A stretch of 64,000 nucleotides of DNA, taken from assembly GCA_009801085.1 (NCBI GenBank), contig VNWV01000005.1:1736001-1800000 (forward strand), written 5' to 3'. A model generated the notes under the pieces. It saw only the letters and a list, made by a program, of their open reading frames with translations. It ran no database searches and had not been told where the DNA came from. The position numbers and the translations under genes are program-made. Shown piece after piece: positions 12,801 to 25,015 of the stretch (its first letter is position 1; each line of letters opens with the position of its first letter). This DNA is from Lasiodiplodia sp. COLG20. Taxonomy: Eukaryota; Ascomycota; Dothideomycetes; Botryosphaeriales; Botryosphaeriaceae.

Positions 12801-13323
12801 TTTGCTTCGCCCTGAAGGGAGCGTGAATTTTGAGGTGCTAATACTGAGGCGGGTCCGTTCATGTTGCGGCGAGGACAACACGGAAGCTATAATAGACAAG
12901 GGCGTAGAGGTGAGGCGCAAGTGCAGCGAGGTCTTGAGAAGTGAGTAATTGAATGTCTCCAGGGAAGAGCAAATGGAGCAACTGTACAATGAAGTGTGTG
13001 ACGAGAAAAGAAAAGTGGAGGAAGAGGAAGAAAAAAGGAGGGTGAAGATAGATGAAGAGTTGCAACGTGAGGCCATAAGCTTCAATCGTTCAGCTCTTAG
13101 ACCCTTAGTGGCTTCCGTTTACAGTATATGCACCAGTTAATGGTCCTGGTGACATGTGGTAGTTGCCATTTACGCCAGATACTTCATTTCAAAGTCGTGC
13201 ATGCCAATCCTCAGGTATAAAATCTCGCCCACCGTCACTCCACCAGCCTTCCTACCCACAATCCAACACATTTCAAGTTTTTGTCCGTTTGCTCACCACC
13301 TTAACAACGTCCATCCAAGACCC
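9823..13323. other. 3.5 kb intergenic region without recognised genes
   Basis: Holds the b5 promoter (inverted CCAAT near 10240) and then moderately AT-rich sequence. Short open frames at 10.2-10.7, 11.1-11.6 and 12.6-13.1 kb have no motif I recognise and no convincing splice partners. Eroded repeat DNA is possible. Confidence 0.5.
13216..13222 (+). promoter_or_regulatory. TATA box upstream of unknown gene
   Basis: TATAAAA about 105 nt upstream of the ATG at 13324, a usual fungal spacing. It supports the chosen start of the following gene. Confidence 0.5.
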
Positions 13324-14281
13324 ATGAAAGTCGAAATGAAAGAGGAGGAGCCCAGCATTGGGTCTCCGGCTCATCCGCCTGATCCAGGCAATGCAATGGA
13401 CATGACTTTCAAGCTTGAGAACGCAGCACCTTCCATGTCCAACTCACAAGCAGCACGTGCGCCTAGCGATCCTGTAAGTCTACGTTTCCAGCCGTGTCCA
13501 TGATCCACCATGCTGAAGTGAGTAGATTATACCGCTAGTCAACCCATTGACATCCGCCCTCGACAATCCCATCACAGCTGGAGGAGGACCAGTGACATTG
13601 CCTGCTCCCATGACTTCACTTTTGACTCGCCCTAGCTCCCACGCGCGGCAACAGCATACCACTGCTCCAGCTCAGCCTCCTTATGTGGAGCCGGCAATTG
13701 TCCTGTTCATGTCTCACATTGAGGGGACTGTTCAAGACGTTAAGAAATTCCTGGAAACCCCCGACCAGGGATTCGAGGTCTCGAGTAGCGAGTTTCGATC
13801 AGTCCTTGCTTCTGCTAAGCAGGATCCAACTTGGAAAGCGTTGGTAGAATGCTTCGAGAAGAACTTCGCAGGACCATCGATTTCTGGAGCGACATTTCGC
13901 ATGGAGAAGAAAGAGGATGTGGAAGCCTGGATCTGCTTGTATGCCGTGTTCAAGATCTTAGCCCCAATTCTCAGCCAGGCTTTTCCACTAGCAGCCCGAC
14001 AACCCAATGCAGAGCAGGAAACCCCAGACGAGCCAGTCGAGGATAGAGATCACTGGGAGTCACAAGCAGCCCGGCCAGCTAATCCAGACGGAGAAAACGA
14101 ATATCAGCCAGTCAAGGAGGGCGATCACCGGGAGCTTCAACGCTTTCTGACCTGGAGGCGTAGGCACAACAACACAGCCGTCACCTTCCATGATTGGTGT
14201 CTTATCAGAAACCAGTTGATGCAGTTTGATGAGGAGCTCGAGGAGGAGGATAAGAAGAAGAAGATGGCTGATGCACCATAA
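13324..14281 (+). CDS. Hypothetical protein, 301 aa
   Basis: Exons 13324-13473 and 13526-14281 joined by a 52-nt GTAAGT...TAG intron in phase 0. I do not recognise the family. The N-terminal ~90 residues are acidic and Pro/Ser-rich (disordered). The middle, about 95-190, looks globular and helical (IVLFMSHIEGTVQDVKKFLE, WICLYAVFKILAPILSQAF). The C-terminus is charged, ending in a Glu then Lys run. The start at 13324 (MKVEMKEEE) is favoured by the TATA box 105 nt upstream, although the frame is open further upstream. No signal peptide or clear membrane segment is seen. Confidence 0.6.
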
Positions 14282-15250
14282 GGCACGGTCACTCGACCGC
14301 TGCCAAAAAGACGGAAAACACCGCATCAGATGAGTACCTGTCATTTGATGCCTCCCAGAAATTGGAACAATCTTACTCAACATTCACCAAATTGGTCAAC
14401 TTACAAATCCTTGGTTTCAGATGGTATGCGTCATGGGCATGAGCATAAAAGACTTACATTCTTAACTTCAAGTTTGCTTAAAGAGAGTCAAAAGGTTCCT
14501 TAGGAGGGATCTTCTACTTGGTGCATCAGGTAACCAGGGCATCGGATCTTTCTCTCCCAGGGAGGAAAAAAAGCAAGTTGACGGGATAGGCAGTCAATCG
14601 ACTATTTCTACAAGCGGGCAAATATCGTGACACGGTCAATGGATTAGATAGCAATGGAAAAAATCCAAATAAACAGAAGCGTGCACCTCCATTTTGCGAG
14701 TTCTGCAGCGTGTTGACTGGAGTATTTTTCTTCGGTTCATGGTGAAGCGGTCAGTGCATTGTAATGAAAAAGTTGACCAAGACATCCGAAGTGCGAGAGA
14801 ATTGAAAGGAATTTAGGATACACATAGGAATCCTGCAGTAGAAGGCCGGCATGTACTTGATTTTACATGTATCGGATGCCTGTCTACTAAATCCGTGTCA
14901 TTGAAGCGATGTCCAGGCGTATGTTTTGAATTATGCATTTAAGTCCAGAAGATAACTTCATTTTCCTCCGCGAGTCGAGTGCCATTTTCTACAAAAATTG
15001 CAAGGGATGATTTCTTCTGGAAGGATACATATCCGCTGTTCTATGGCCCTGCCAAGCCTCGTGCTAGCCCACGACTCAAACACCCATATTTATGTCTCCA
15101 TGGCAAAAAAAAATTGGTGAGAAAACCAATACGGACTCAAATTGGCGCACCATTTCACAAATCACAATATCAAGAACGCAAAGCCAATCTACGCAATCAG
15201 AATGGCAATGGAAATCCTTAATACCTACATAAATATACACAACGCTTTCT
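14282..15250. other. Convergent intergenic region
   Basis: AT-rich sequence between the unknown 301-aa gene and the complex I subunit gene. No coding or structural signal recognised. Confidence 0.5.
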
Positions 15251-16301
15251 TTAGTCAAGCACACCATCGGTCCTGAACTTCTCGACACCCCACGGCTCGC
15301 CGGTCAGCGAGGTCAAGCCCCGTGCGGGCTCGCAGGTATCCCTGCCGCTGAGGGGGCCGGGGGCGGGGATCTTGACGCCGTTGGCGGTGTAGGTGCGGCC
15401 CTTGCCCTCGCTGGGGGTCTGGAGGCGGGCGTCCTCGGCGCCGGTGATGTGGATGGTGCTGGTGGCGAGGCCGTCGGCGCCGCCCGAGGCGCCCGTCGCC
15501 TTGGCGGCCTCGCGCAGGGCCTTGAGCAGCGACTTGGTCGTCTCGGCCGTCAGGTCCTCGTAGAAGTCGTCGTTGATCTGCACCATGGGGGCGTTGGCGC
15601 AGGCGCCCAGGCACTCGACCTCGGTGAAGGTGAACAGGCCGTCCTTGGTCGTGTGGCCGTGCGTGATGCCCAGCTCCTCCTCGATGGCCTTCATGATGCT
15701 GTCGCTGTTGCGGAGCATGCAGGGCGTCTGCCAATCTCCCGTCAGTATCCCAATTGCTCTATCCCACACTTCTGAGGGGCCGTGGCGGTCCATTGCGGGG
15801 GATCCGACGTACCGTGGTGCAGCACTGGACGTGGAAGCGGCCGACGGGGTCGCGGTTGTACATGGTGTAGAAGGTGGCGACCTCGTAGACGCGCATGGGG
15901 GGCATCTCGAGGAGGCGAGCGACCTCGTTCATTACGCTGATGCTGGTGAAGCCGTGCTGGCGCTGGCCCAGGTCGAGCAGCGGCATGACGGCGGCCTTCT
16001 TGTACTGGCTGGGGTAGCGGGCGAGAACCTCCTGGATGAGCTTCTCATTCTGCTCGTTGAACTTGAAGGGTATCGACGGGTTGTTCTCGGGCGTGTCTCT
16101 GTGCTGGATTGGGCGAGATGGTCAGCGCGATGGCATTGGCGGTGGCGGTAGCTGGTGGGTGTGCGGGAGAGGACGTACGACGGCGAGAGCATCGCTCCGT
16201 CGGGCCGGGGTGGTGGTGAAGGCGCGCCATTGAGGCTGGCGGGCTCTCCGCACGGCGCGGAGGCTCGATCGCAGAGCGAATGGGCTGAGCTTCGAGGCCA
16301 T
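15251..16301 (-). CDS. nuo-24: NADH dehydrogenase (complex I) 24 kDa subunit, NDUFV2-type
   Basis: Subunit of the NADH-oxidising arm of mitochondrial complex I carrying a [2Fe-2S] cluster (N1a). Exons are 16301-16179, 16103-15813 and 15727-15251, with phase-0 introns of 75 and 85 nt; 296 aa. The N-terminus is Arg/Ser-rich with no acids ([19 protein letters not shown]), a mitochondrial presequence. Family motifs follow: HRDTPENNP at the exon 2 start, [19 protein letters not shown], then the cluster cysteines in [13 protein letters not shown] (formed across intron 2) and [17 protein letters not shown]. The C-terminal [16 protein letters not shown] is also conserved. Length and motifs match the family well. 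Confidence 0.96.
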
Positions 16302-18249
16302 GGTTGCGGGGGTGGGTGGATGTGGTGGTTAAGCGCAATCTACTTTGACGTCCTCGACACCAGCCTTGGCATCCCGCCCGTCGCCCCGCCAGCCAATCAG
16401 GCGCCGCCGGTTCAAAGCAGCTTTGAAATGCCTGCGCCCACGACAAGCGTCCGAACCTACAACCACCACATCTGCCATATGCACTCCCGAGTGCTGCCAT
16501 TCGCTACGCAACGCATTGGACCTGCGCATTCTGCACTCGGACGCCACTTGAGCCGCACGTGCAGCCCTGCAGCCGAACTCGATCACCGCTCCCCATTCCC
16601 GGTGGACTATTCTTATCACCGCAATGGCAAGCTTCATCAAACGAGTCATTATCACTCATCATGAACGGTATCACAGCTAAGGAGCCGGTAACATGTGTGA
16701 TGCCGAGGCTAGCACAGCCCGAACTTCTCGTATGATCTGTCGTCTATTTTTACAAATTGGGATGCAGCCGCATGCTAAGGAATTTGCGAGAAAGGAGCTG
16801 CAAAAAAAGACACCATGATAATGGCGCGGAACCGGCTGCAGCGCCATTTTGCTTGTGATTCAGCTCAGCACACCGCCGGGCCTATCTCCGGAAGAACGGG
16901 CCTGAGCGTGGCCGTCGATAGCGCTCTGCAACACGACGCCATTCTAGCTGAAGCCATCAACTTGCAAAGACGACGATCGGTCCGACCGCCCACGTTTTCC
17001 GGACACTAAATGGGGACCGGTTGTGGCTTGCCTGTGGTATCCGCGCCACAATTCTCCGGCGTTTGGGTCCTGCTCGGGAATGAGTGATGATCCAGTCTCA
17101 CTTCTTTTACATTTGTGCAGCGCGGAGGATCGGCTTCCCGGCGGAGGCGTCTTCCTACCATCATCAGCCAGGCGCCAATGAGAAGTGATACGCGTATTCT
17201 GGCAAAGATCAACGGCCCTGAACCCTAGCTGCGTATTGGTCGTACTCGTATGGCGGGTGCTCGGTAGCGCTGGTGCTGGAGCTGCAGCAGCTCGGTAAAT
17301 AAGGGATCTGAGTGGCTCGCAGTCGGCCGTAAGTTGCTTTTGCGCCGGCAACAAGCTGTCTCAAGTGCGCAGCGAATTGATGTCCCGGCGGGCTAACGAT
17401 GCACCGCCGCGGATGGCGGATGATCGCTCGCTACGGGTTGCACAGCTCTGCATGGAGATCGGAAAGTCCGATAGCACCGACGGTAGAGACCGACGATCTG
17501 CAGCGTTGCGCGGCTCCCAAGGCGGTGGATCAGCCCACAGTGACGTTCGCGGAGACATCTAGCTTCGTGCCGCTGAATTTCGATAGGACGTGCTGGTGCT
17601 AGTTAAGAGTCCACGAGGGAGACAGTTTGGTGGCTGCTGACGGTTGTTGCCGGCTGCTCCCGGAGTCGCCAACCGCGAGGGCCGAGTGGCTGGCTCGGCT
17701 CGCTTGCACCCAATGTGGTCATCGTTGCGAGCCATCTCACGCCCTTGACCACCTTCTCAGCACCTCGGGCGCGGCCTCGGTGCATCCGCCCGTCAGAAGT
17801 CCGCCTGCCGCTGCGCCGTTCTCGGGAACCTCCAGCCCGCGTGCTGATCGTTGGCAAGGATTGGCCTTTTCCACTGCCGAGTCATCAGCTGCTCACCTCC
17901 GTCTTGACGTGCCGCTGTCCTTCTACCGTCCGTCATAGCCTTCGACTGCTGCTTCTTTGGGCATCGTCAGCGCCGTTTGTACTTTCTCTTGGCCAACAAG
18001 CCAGGGTTGTTACCGGAATCTCCCAGCACCGACTCCCCGACTGCACAACTTCCTCGCGGCATCACTTCCTTAGGCAGCAAGCTTTGATCTCACGGGTCCG
18101 CAGCTTCCCCTGACGCCGCACGACGGCCCTCACTTATATACCTCGCGCCACGGCGGCTGAGGCATGTTCCTGGGTGCCGTGCCTCTTCTTCCGGTCTTGC
18201 CCCATTCGGCCATCCTTGCGAGCTCGCATCCTTTCCCCAATTCGTGACC
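16302..18249. other. Divergent intergenic region, complex I subunit / Zn2Cys6 factor
   Basis: No convincing gene. The region is of mixed GC content with short overlapping open frames on both strands. It must contain promoters for both flanking genes; a TATA-like element lies near its right end. Confidence 0.5.
18135..18140 (+). promoter_or_regulatory. TATA-like element of the Zn2Cys6 gene
   Basis: TATATA about 110 nt upstream of the ATG at 18250. Confidence 0.35.
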
Positions 18250-20654
18250 ATGGTCTATACCGGAAAACCGAGTCGTGGTTGCCAAACTTGCAAGACGCGT
18301 CGAATAAGAGTAATGCACCACCTGACCCCCCGCTTTTTCCCCACTCCCACTGATTCGTTTGTAGTGCGACGAAGCCCGTCCATCGTGCGGCAATTGCAAA
18401 AAATCGGGCAGAACTTGCCCTGGTTTCCCTGACGAATTCGACCTCATCTTTCGAAACGAGAATGCCGCCGTGGCTCGCAGGACCAAACGGGCCGCCTCCA
18501 AGCAGAAGCCGAGCCCGTCCCATTCGACCTCATCCCCCAGGTAGGCCTATCCGTCTTGGATCTACGTCGAAAGATCCTAGAATCATGAGACACCATCTTT
18601 TCGGAACACTTGTCCCAGCGCCTGGCTTGCTCTCCAATCAACACGAGCCGCGATAACTCCTACCAACGAGCTCAAACCCTCTTGATAATGGTGCTTGGCA
18701 GCAATGCTGACACTCTTGTAGTGATGGCACTCCTCAAGAATCCCCGAATGACGACCAATCCTCGCTCCCTATCGTGAAGCAGACCACATATCCGCCTTCG
18801 CGAACCGAAAGAACCCGTGGCATGCCCACTGATAGAACTTTGATAAATGCTCTTTTCGCTTTGCGCGGATTCGCACTCCCTCAAGGTCTTTCGTTCTCCA
18901 TAGAAAACCAGGCAACTGCCTTCTTCTTCCGCAACTTCGTTCTCCTTCCCCAGCATGACGAGACTGCTCGAGGATTTTTCGAACTTATCGTACCATATTA
19001 CAATTCGACGCCCACTGGATCTACTTTCCACCTTGCGACCCATGCTGTATCCCTTGCGGTTCTCGGAAACTACCCTGGCCGGTCACACCTTTTGCAAGAA
19101 TCTGCATCATTTTATGGGAAAGCGCTACAAAAGGCGCAGAAGGCACTGCAGGACCCGGTTCAAGCCAGGTCCGACGAGACATTGCTCACAATCATGCTGT
19201 TTGTTCTATACGAGGTATTTCAAAACCACAAAAAACGCCTCCTGCAAGTTGCTGCGGCAACGTACGTAGAAGACTTCAAAAACTGTGTAATGCATATTCG
19301 TCTTTTCCCGAGTAGCATTGACTGATCCTTGCTTAGGCAATGCACGCAACCAGTGATTCAATCAGCGCCTGGGCACACCACATCGACGGTGCCGTCACAT
19401 TAGCTAAACTCCGTGGTCCGAAGCAACTGGAGTCTGAGTCCTCACGAAAGCTATTCCAAGCTGTACGGGCATTGATGGTACTAGAGCTCCTTCAATACTG
19501 TTTACAACCATGCGCTGACACGTGATAGTTGACAAACTCCATGCAACGGTGTAAGCCAGTCGAGGAATTTCCAGGTATTCCTGGATGGGCTATCGAAGAG
19601 GAGAACCCTGCAAACCGTCTCACAGTCATATCCATGGGCCTCCCAGCGCTTCGATCTCGGGTCCGTGCACTGATGAACAACAGAGTCAAGGGCGACAAAA
19701 AAGAGGAGGCATGGTCTCTGATAGCTGCGGCAAGAGAAGTCGATGTTGCTCTGAACCAATGGGCCTCGTCATTATCAGACCAATGGGCTCATCGGACCAT
19801 CGCATATCAGAACGAAGTACCAGAAGACGTGTATACTGCTGACCGCTGGGTCGGCCCAGTACATGCCTACGTAGACGTCTGGACCTCTCACATCTGGAAT
19901 GACTATCGTGTCACCCGTATCTTCACTCTCTCCATCATCATGGCTTGCTGCTCAGTCATCTCGCCTGATTCCACCGACCTCTCGGTCAAGGCAATGCTTG
20001 CCAACACCCATTTCATCACCCAAGGCCTCATCGACGATCTATGCGCCAGCGTCCCTTTCCACATCAATTATGACCTTCAGCCTCGCGCTAGGGAGATTGG
20101 CCAAGACCGAGAGTGTGAGTACCCCCTCACTCTTCCACGTACTCTGAATAACACTGACCCACGATCTAGCTGCCGAAGCGCTTGGCGGCTTCCTCCTTGT
20201 TTGGCACGTCTTCGTCGCCGCGAACGTCGAATGTATCCCGGAACAGCAGCGCGAATGGTTACAGGGCCGCCTCCTACACATCGGAAAAGAGTTCGGACTA
20301 TCACACGCTCAGATGCTCGGAATTGCCAAGCGACACAAGCTCATGCATGGCGACACGCCCAACCTCCAATCACGGAACTTCTCCATGACGCACCCCGCCG
20401 GCCTCATCGGCTACAGCGACGTACCACCTAGCATGGGCTCCCCGGGTTCCGGGCAGATGTTCGCCGTAGATACTTCGTCGAGATTGGCATACGACATGGC
20501 GAGTGCAGGGATCAGGAGTGCCACGGTGTATGGCGGAGGTTCGGTCACCGAGATGAGCGAAAACGAATGTAATACCTCGGCCACGTTTGTTGACAAGGTG
20601 GGCTCGTCCTTTACTATGTCATTGCCCGCTTTCAATGGCGGAGGGGAAGTATAG
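18250..20654 (+). CDS. Zn2Cys6 fungal transcription factor, 646 aa
   Basis: Sequence-specific nuclear regulator with an N-terminal binuclear zinc cluster and a fungal-specific C-terminal region. Exons: 18250-18309, 18365-18540, 18722-19214, 19337-19477, 19529-20114 and 20170-20654, all GT-AG; frames close exactly to 647 codons with stop. The cluster MVYTGKPSRGCQTCKTRRIR | CDEARPSCGNCKKSGRTCPG is interrupted by intron 1 just before the third cysteine, a common position in this family. The following basic linker and the middle region (IENQATAFFFRNFVL, SISAWAHHIDGAVTLAKLRG, LINALFAL) resemble many Pezizomycotina regulators of unknown target. A TATA-like element precedes the start. No biosynthetic cluster adjoins it, so no target can be proposed. 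Confidence 0.85.
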
Positions 20655-22927
20655 TAGGTTGGGGGAGAATCGAAAAACGGACTGTGCTGACCTTCAACCC
20701 CCCTTTCTCCCAAATCAGGTCGTGGAAGAGGCGACTGATTGGTTCGGCGCGACGATATTTGCGTCGATGCAGCCGGGAGGCGTTGCCGTCTTGAGACATC
20801 CGCCCACGGGGGCTATCGAAATCAGCAACGATCTGGAAGAGAAGAGTCCGAGTAGCGCCTGGTTGAATCCACAACGCCAATAAGTATTCGGTAGTGTCCG
20901 GCACGACGATATTGGGACGATGGAAGAATCACGAATGCGCGTCCAACGTGGTTGCTTCGGGAGAACGACGACTCTACAGCCCAGCAGTGTATCATCACCC
21001 TTGTCAAAACTGAGCACATGGGTCCTGGGATCACATCGACTCGGCCGCTATGCCGCCGGAAAGATGGTGGCCCGTATCTCATCGACGATCAAGGTATATA
21101 TGTCCATCTGAACCCCGCTTTTCACACTGCGCGTTCTGGACCAGTGGCGCATCTCTACCTTGATCAGTTACGCTTGCCGTGGGAGAAGACGATCTCCGAG
21201 CGAGACCTCGCCTGCGCGTACCCCGATTTAAAATCTACCATAAGCTCCAACGCTTGGAACAACCGCATGAGACGCCGCAACACGCTGCGCAGGGGAAGCC
21301 ACTTGATGGGGAGACGTGATATAATGTTAATAGTGCCGGAGAGGTCGAATAGCAAGCCGCAACGCACATCCGTTTGCAGCTTGAGGGAAAAGGGGAGGCG
21401 ATGCTTGGTGCTTTTGCAGGAAGAAAAGATGTACTGTACATAAAAATCTCAACTCATGACCGTCTGCTATCGACTTGGCAAATGCATTGCATAGACATGT
21501 AGGTATGATACATAATTATATTTTCTTGAAAAGAAAAAATTAAAACGGGTTTAAAGAGTTCAATCATAGTGATGTATAATGTAATAAAGGGTTTCGCGGC
21601 CGAAGGGTAGAGTTATTTTATTTTTCGCTCATATAATGGGTAGTTAAAGCTACGATCTGGACGTAAATGTGGAGTCAATGACTATACATTCAATTCCAGA
21701 TGACAATTTAAACTACCCACGCCTGTTGTGCCTCATAAAAAAAGTTTACAAGACGTCATCCTTATTCTAAAGCCCTTCTATTCTTCGGACTCTAGTCTTT
21801 TGGCTACAATTTCCCTTTTATCATATCTGGGCATAGATAGAAACTCCAAAATTTACTAAAAACCGATACAGGGAGGGTATAACATTCCTAACAAGACGTG
21901 AAAGAGGAAGGTGAAGACTATTTAGCTAACCGACTAAACCGCACATCGCCCACTCTTCCACTATGAGGGGTGCATAGTCATCTCTCTTGACCAGTGACGA
22001 GCGTGTTTTTTTTTTTCCGTTTCTTTATTAGATGCCTATGAAACACTCAAAATAGCAGACACTGCAGGCTTGGCCTATCAAATCGCCATCTACATGAGCA
22101 CAGTCATCCCGTGTTACAAGGCCCCCGCTATTCATCACCATTGGCCTTGACAGGGAACCATGGAAACTCGCGGCTCGGCTCGTAGGGGGCGCAGGTATAC
22201 GCTAATGCAGGTACGTGGTAGCCAGGTACTCCCGTTCGTTGTACTGGCTGTACGCTTTGCAGGGGGTTCATGAATTGTGCAACGCCCGTCAAGTTCGATT
22301 ATCAGGCCTTGAGAAATCATTCATCAACCTTGCTCAAGCAAGTCACGAATCCGTGAAGATAAAGTCCATGATGTCACGCAGGCGCAGATGCCATCTTTTA
22401 TGCACAATATTGGAAGTTAAGATATGTTTGATATGTGTGTTGTGGTTCTCAATTCCAACAGGATTAACCTTCATGGGGGTGAAATTCCCCTACTGTAACC
22501 GTTTAAATTCCCCCCCATCCCGTTGATCATCCCACCATTTCCCAATGCAGCCGAAGTCCTTTACCGTTATATTTTCCTCCGTTTCAACTATCAAGTAGTT
22601 GAGTTTATCCTAATCCATAATCATCCTTTCTTCAATCGGCCGTCATCATGCTAAAAAGCTTGATATCAAATGCAAAAAAAAAAAAAAAAAGAAAAAGAAA
22701 AGACGAGCGGACCGCGCAAAGTCCTCGGGGGAATATTGCAGTTACGCAAGGAGAATAAGAAAAGGATTAAATCCACAGTACCAAAAAACCGCTCCGTTTC
22801 CCCATTTTCCTATGGTACTAAGGAGGAGGGACTCAAGAAGAAGAAAACCGCGTGAGCGAAGGTCGGGGACGGGGTATCAAGAGTACACGAAAATGGAAAA
22901 CCGAAACCCAGATATAGACAAGCAAAT
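20655..22927. other. AT-rich intergenic region with one inverted-repeat element
   Basis: Convergent 3' regions of the Zn2Cys6 gene and patatin-like gene 1. It holds the 83-bp element at 21637-21719 and an A-rich tract near 22674-22700. Open frames at 20.9-21.4 kb show no family motif. Confidence 0.55.
21637..21719. mobile_element. 83-bp MITE-like inverted-repeat element, copy A
   Basis: Ends are perfect 9-bp terminal inverted repeats, TGGGTAGTT and AACTACCCA. Eighteen nt inside lies a second inverted repeat, ATCTGGA (21655-21661) and TCCAGAT (21695-21701), sharing the same centre. Copies B and C in the introns of patatin-like gene 2 have the same length and layout, and the left 35 nt match copy B at about 26 positions, mostly differing by transitions. 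No target-site duplication is obvious. Non-autonomous; no coding capacity. Confidence 0.6.
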
Positions 22928-25015
22928 TTATCTGCCAACCTCGGGCTTCCTGGCCATGTTAACCATGGGAGGAGGTCCGTCGAGATCCGGGTACGGAAGC
23001 GGGCCGATCGGTCTCCCGTGCGTGGGACTCATCGGTCGGCCGTTGGGGCTCATTGGCCTGCCGTTTGGACTCATTGGCCTGCCAGATGGGCTCACCGGAA
23101 TGGCGTTGTCTTCCGGGTAGGGAAGAGGTGTTTTTGGCGGAAGCGGAGGAGGCGAGTGCGGCATGGAGCCCTCGGTGGTCGCTGTCGCGGGCCGTGCTTC
23201 CTCACCGCTGCGCCTCGGGGTGCTTGGCGGGGGGTTGAGGGATCCGTTAGAACTACGGTAGGGCAAGTAGATCTCGCCCGAGTTGCGACGGTGCTGATCC
23301 TCCGAGTCCACCGGCTGAGGGTATTCGTCGGAAGAAATGACGGCGAACTTGTCGCTGCCGTCAATCGATGGGAGGCGGTTGAATCCTCCGATGCGCGGAG
23401 AAGAAGGGGAAAGGAAATCGTTCGACTGAGGAGTCTGTGGGGTCTTCACGGGCAGCACGACATCTTCGGCTGGCAGCTCGACGGCCATTGGGTTCGAGGG
23501 CGGGGTGTAGACATCGCCTCCTGGAGCAGGGGGAAGAGGCCGGTCCCACTTCGATTCGGCCGTGTATTCGGTAACTCCGGCATTTTGGGCTCTCTCCCAT
23601 CGGGCCTTCGCTCTATGGATGCGTCCGAGCTTAGCGGCGGCATCCAGGTTCATGCTTTGAACTTCATCCCTTGCGAGGTATCGACGGGTATTGGTGCTGA
23701 TGTCGGCAAGACGATTCCACTCGTTCATGCCGAATTCTCCGACGCCGACTTCGACATTGAGACGGTAGTAGTTTTCCTGGTTGACTCCGCGCTTGGCCAG
23801 GTGCTCCCTGAGCATGTACTGGTGAGTGTCTTCGCAACCCTCGATCTTCGCAATCAGGCGTCTCCGAGCCTCCGCAAAATCTCCCATACCGCCGCTGATG
23901 AAGTCTTCCCACCAGAGGTGCTGTTGGTTGGCAGTTCCATTGGGCCGCTTTCCCGTGCCGATGCTGATGAACACGCCGACTTCTCTTCCGGGCCATTCGC
24001 TGCGGACAGCCTCGTCGAGAATCTGGGGGGCGGGGTTGTATTTTCCGGCGCCTTCGTCGATAAAGACCGAGTGGCCGATCTGGATGGGCTTGAAGGCAAG
24101 ACCGGTGGCGGAGGTTGCACGGCCAGCCTGCCAGATGGTGCATTCGAATTCAGGAGCGGGTTCCGAGCGGGAGTCGTACGACCTCAGCAGTTGGGCTTTG
24201 CCACCCTTGGGGGTTCCCTTGTAGACAGCGGTGACAGCACTGCGCGAAGGTCAGCTGATGCTCGACAAAATTATGAATCATTATACACTTACGTCTTAGT
24301 GCGGTTTTCCCTGCTGTCGTAGAGCAGGGCGTTGGGGTTGCCCCAGCGCATGGCGGCATACGGGCCGCGCATGTTGATGGGAGTCATGCCGATCTGACTG
24401 TATCGGCTAGACGTGCTGAGACTCCGCTGCGGGCGGCCGTGGACGCTACTTCTAGGGCTGAGGGTAGAGTGAAGATCGAGGTCGGAGGCGCTAGTGTCGT
24501 CTTTGCCTTCAGCCTCATTTATGGTGTGCTCGCGCACACACTCGCGAATAGCCTCCTCGAGCTTCGAGGCCTTGAAAAGGGTGTGCCTGTAGGGAATGCC
24601 GGCAATGGTCTTGTCGGTCTCGAAAACGCGCTTGGTCATGCGCACGTAGACATCCTTGCACGTCTCGAGGTCCAGCCTCAGGCGGCCGAGCATGATGGCG
24701 ATCAAGCCGCCGGTGCCGGTGCCGGCGATGAGGTCGAAGTGCTCGCATGGCTTCGGGATTTCGTGACGCTTGGGGGCCTTGCCGTGGATTTCGACATATG
24801 TGCGGTGCATGAGCTCTTGCAGCAGGATCAACATGGAGTAACCGCGGACACCGCCGCCATCTGCGATGAAAAAGTCAGTATTGCGCACATTGCGCGGGCT
24901 ACGGGGCGTGCGACTGACCAAGCGACAGGATGCGCAGCGGCGGGCCTTTCGTGGTGTCTTTCCGGCGCAAGCCGGTCGACTCGACGACCGAGAGGTGTTC
25001 GATAGGTTCCGGCAT
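22928..25015 (-). CDS. Patatin-like protein 1, nucleophile serine position is Gly
   Basis: Patatin/phospholipase-fold protein, 658 aa. Exons 25015-24919, 24860-24293 and 24239-22928 with introns of 58 nt (donor GTCAGT) and 53 nt. The oxyanion motif DGGGVRG (residues 33-39) is formed across intron 1. The nucleophile elbow, normally G-x-S-x-G, reads GTGTGG at residues 79-84 with Gly81 (24715-24717) where serine should be. The rest of the fold is well conserved: LIAIMLGRLRLDLETC, NPNALLYDSREN, and the dyad Asp motif FIDEGAGKYNPA. Then FISIGTGKRPNG and a disordered Pro/Ser-rich tail with 7-residue repeats. It could be a pseudoenzyme, or a subfamily using another residue. The start at 25015 (MPEPIEHLSVVE) is chosen because upstream sequence is Pro-rich low complexity; the frame is open to 25153. 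Confidence 0.88.
23020..23105 (-). repeat. 21-bp coding tandem repeat in patatin-like gene 1
   Basis: About three to four imperfect copies of a 7-residue unit (GRPMSPN) encode the extreme C-terminal tail. The units differ by few bases, which suggests recent slippage expansion. Confidence 0.75.

Noticed and set aside
23018..24322. 434-codon plus-strand frame opposite patatin-like gene 1
   Set aside because: Exact antisense of exon 3, whose minus-strand translation has clear family motifs.
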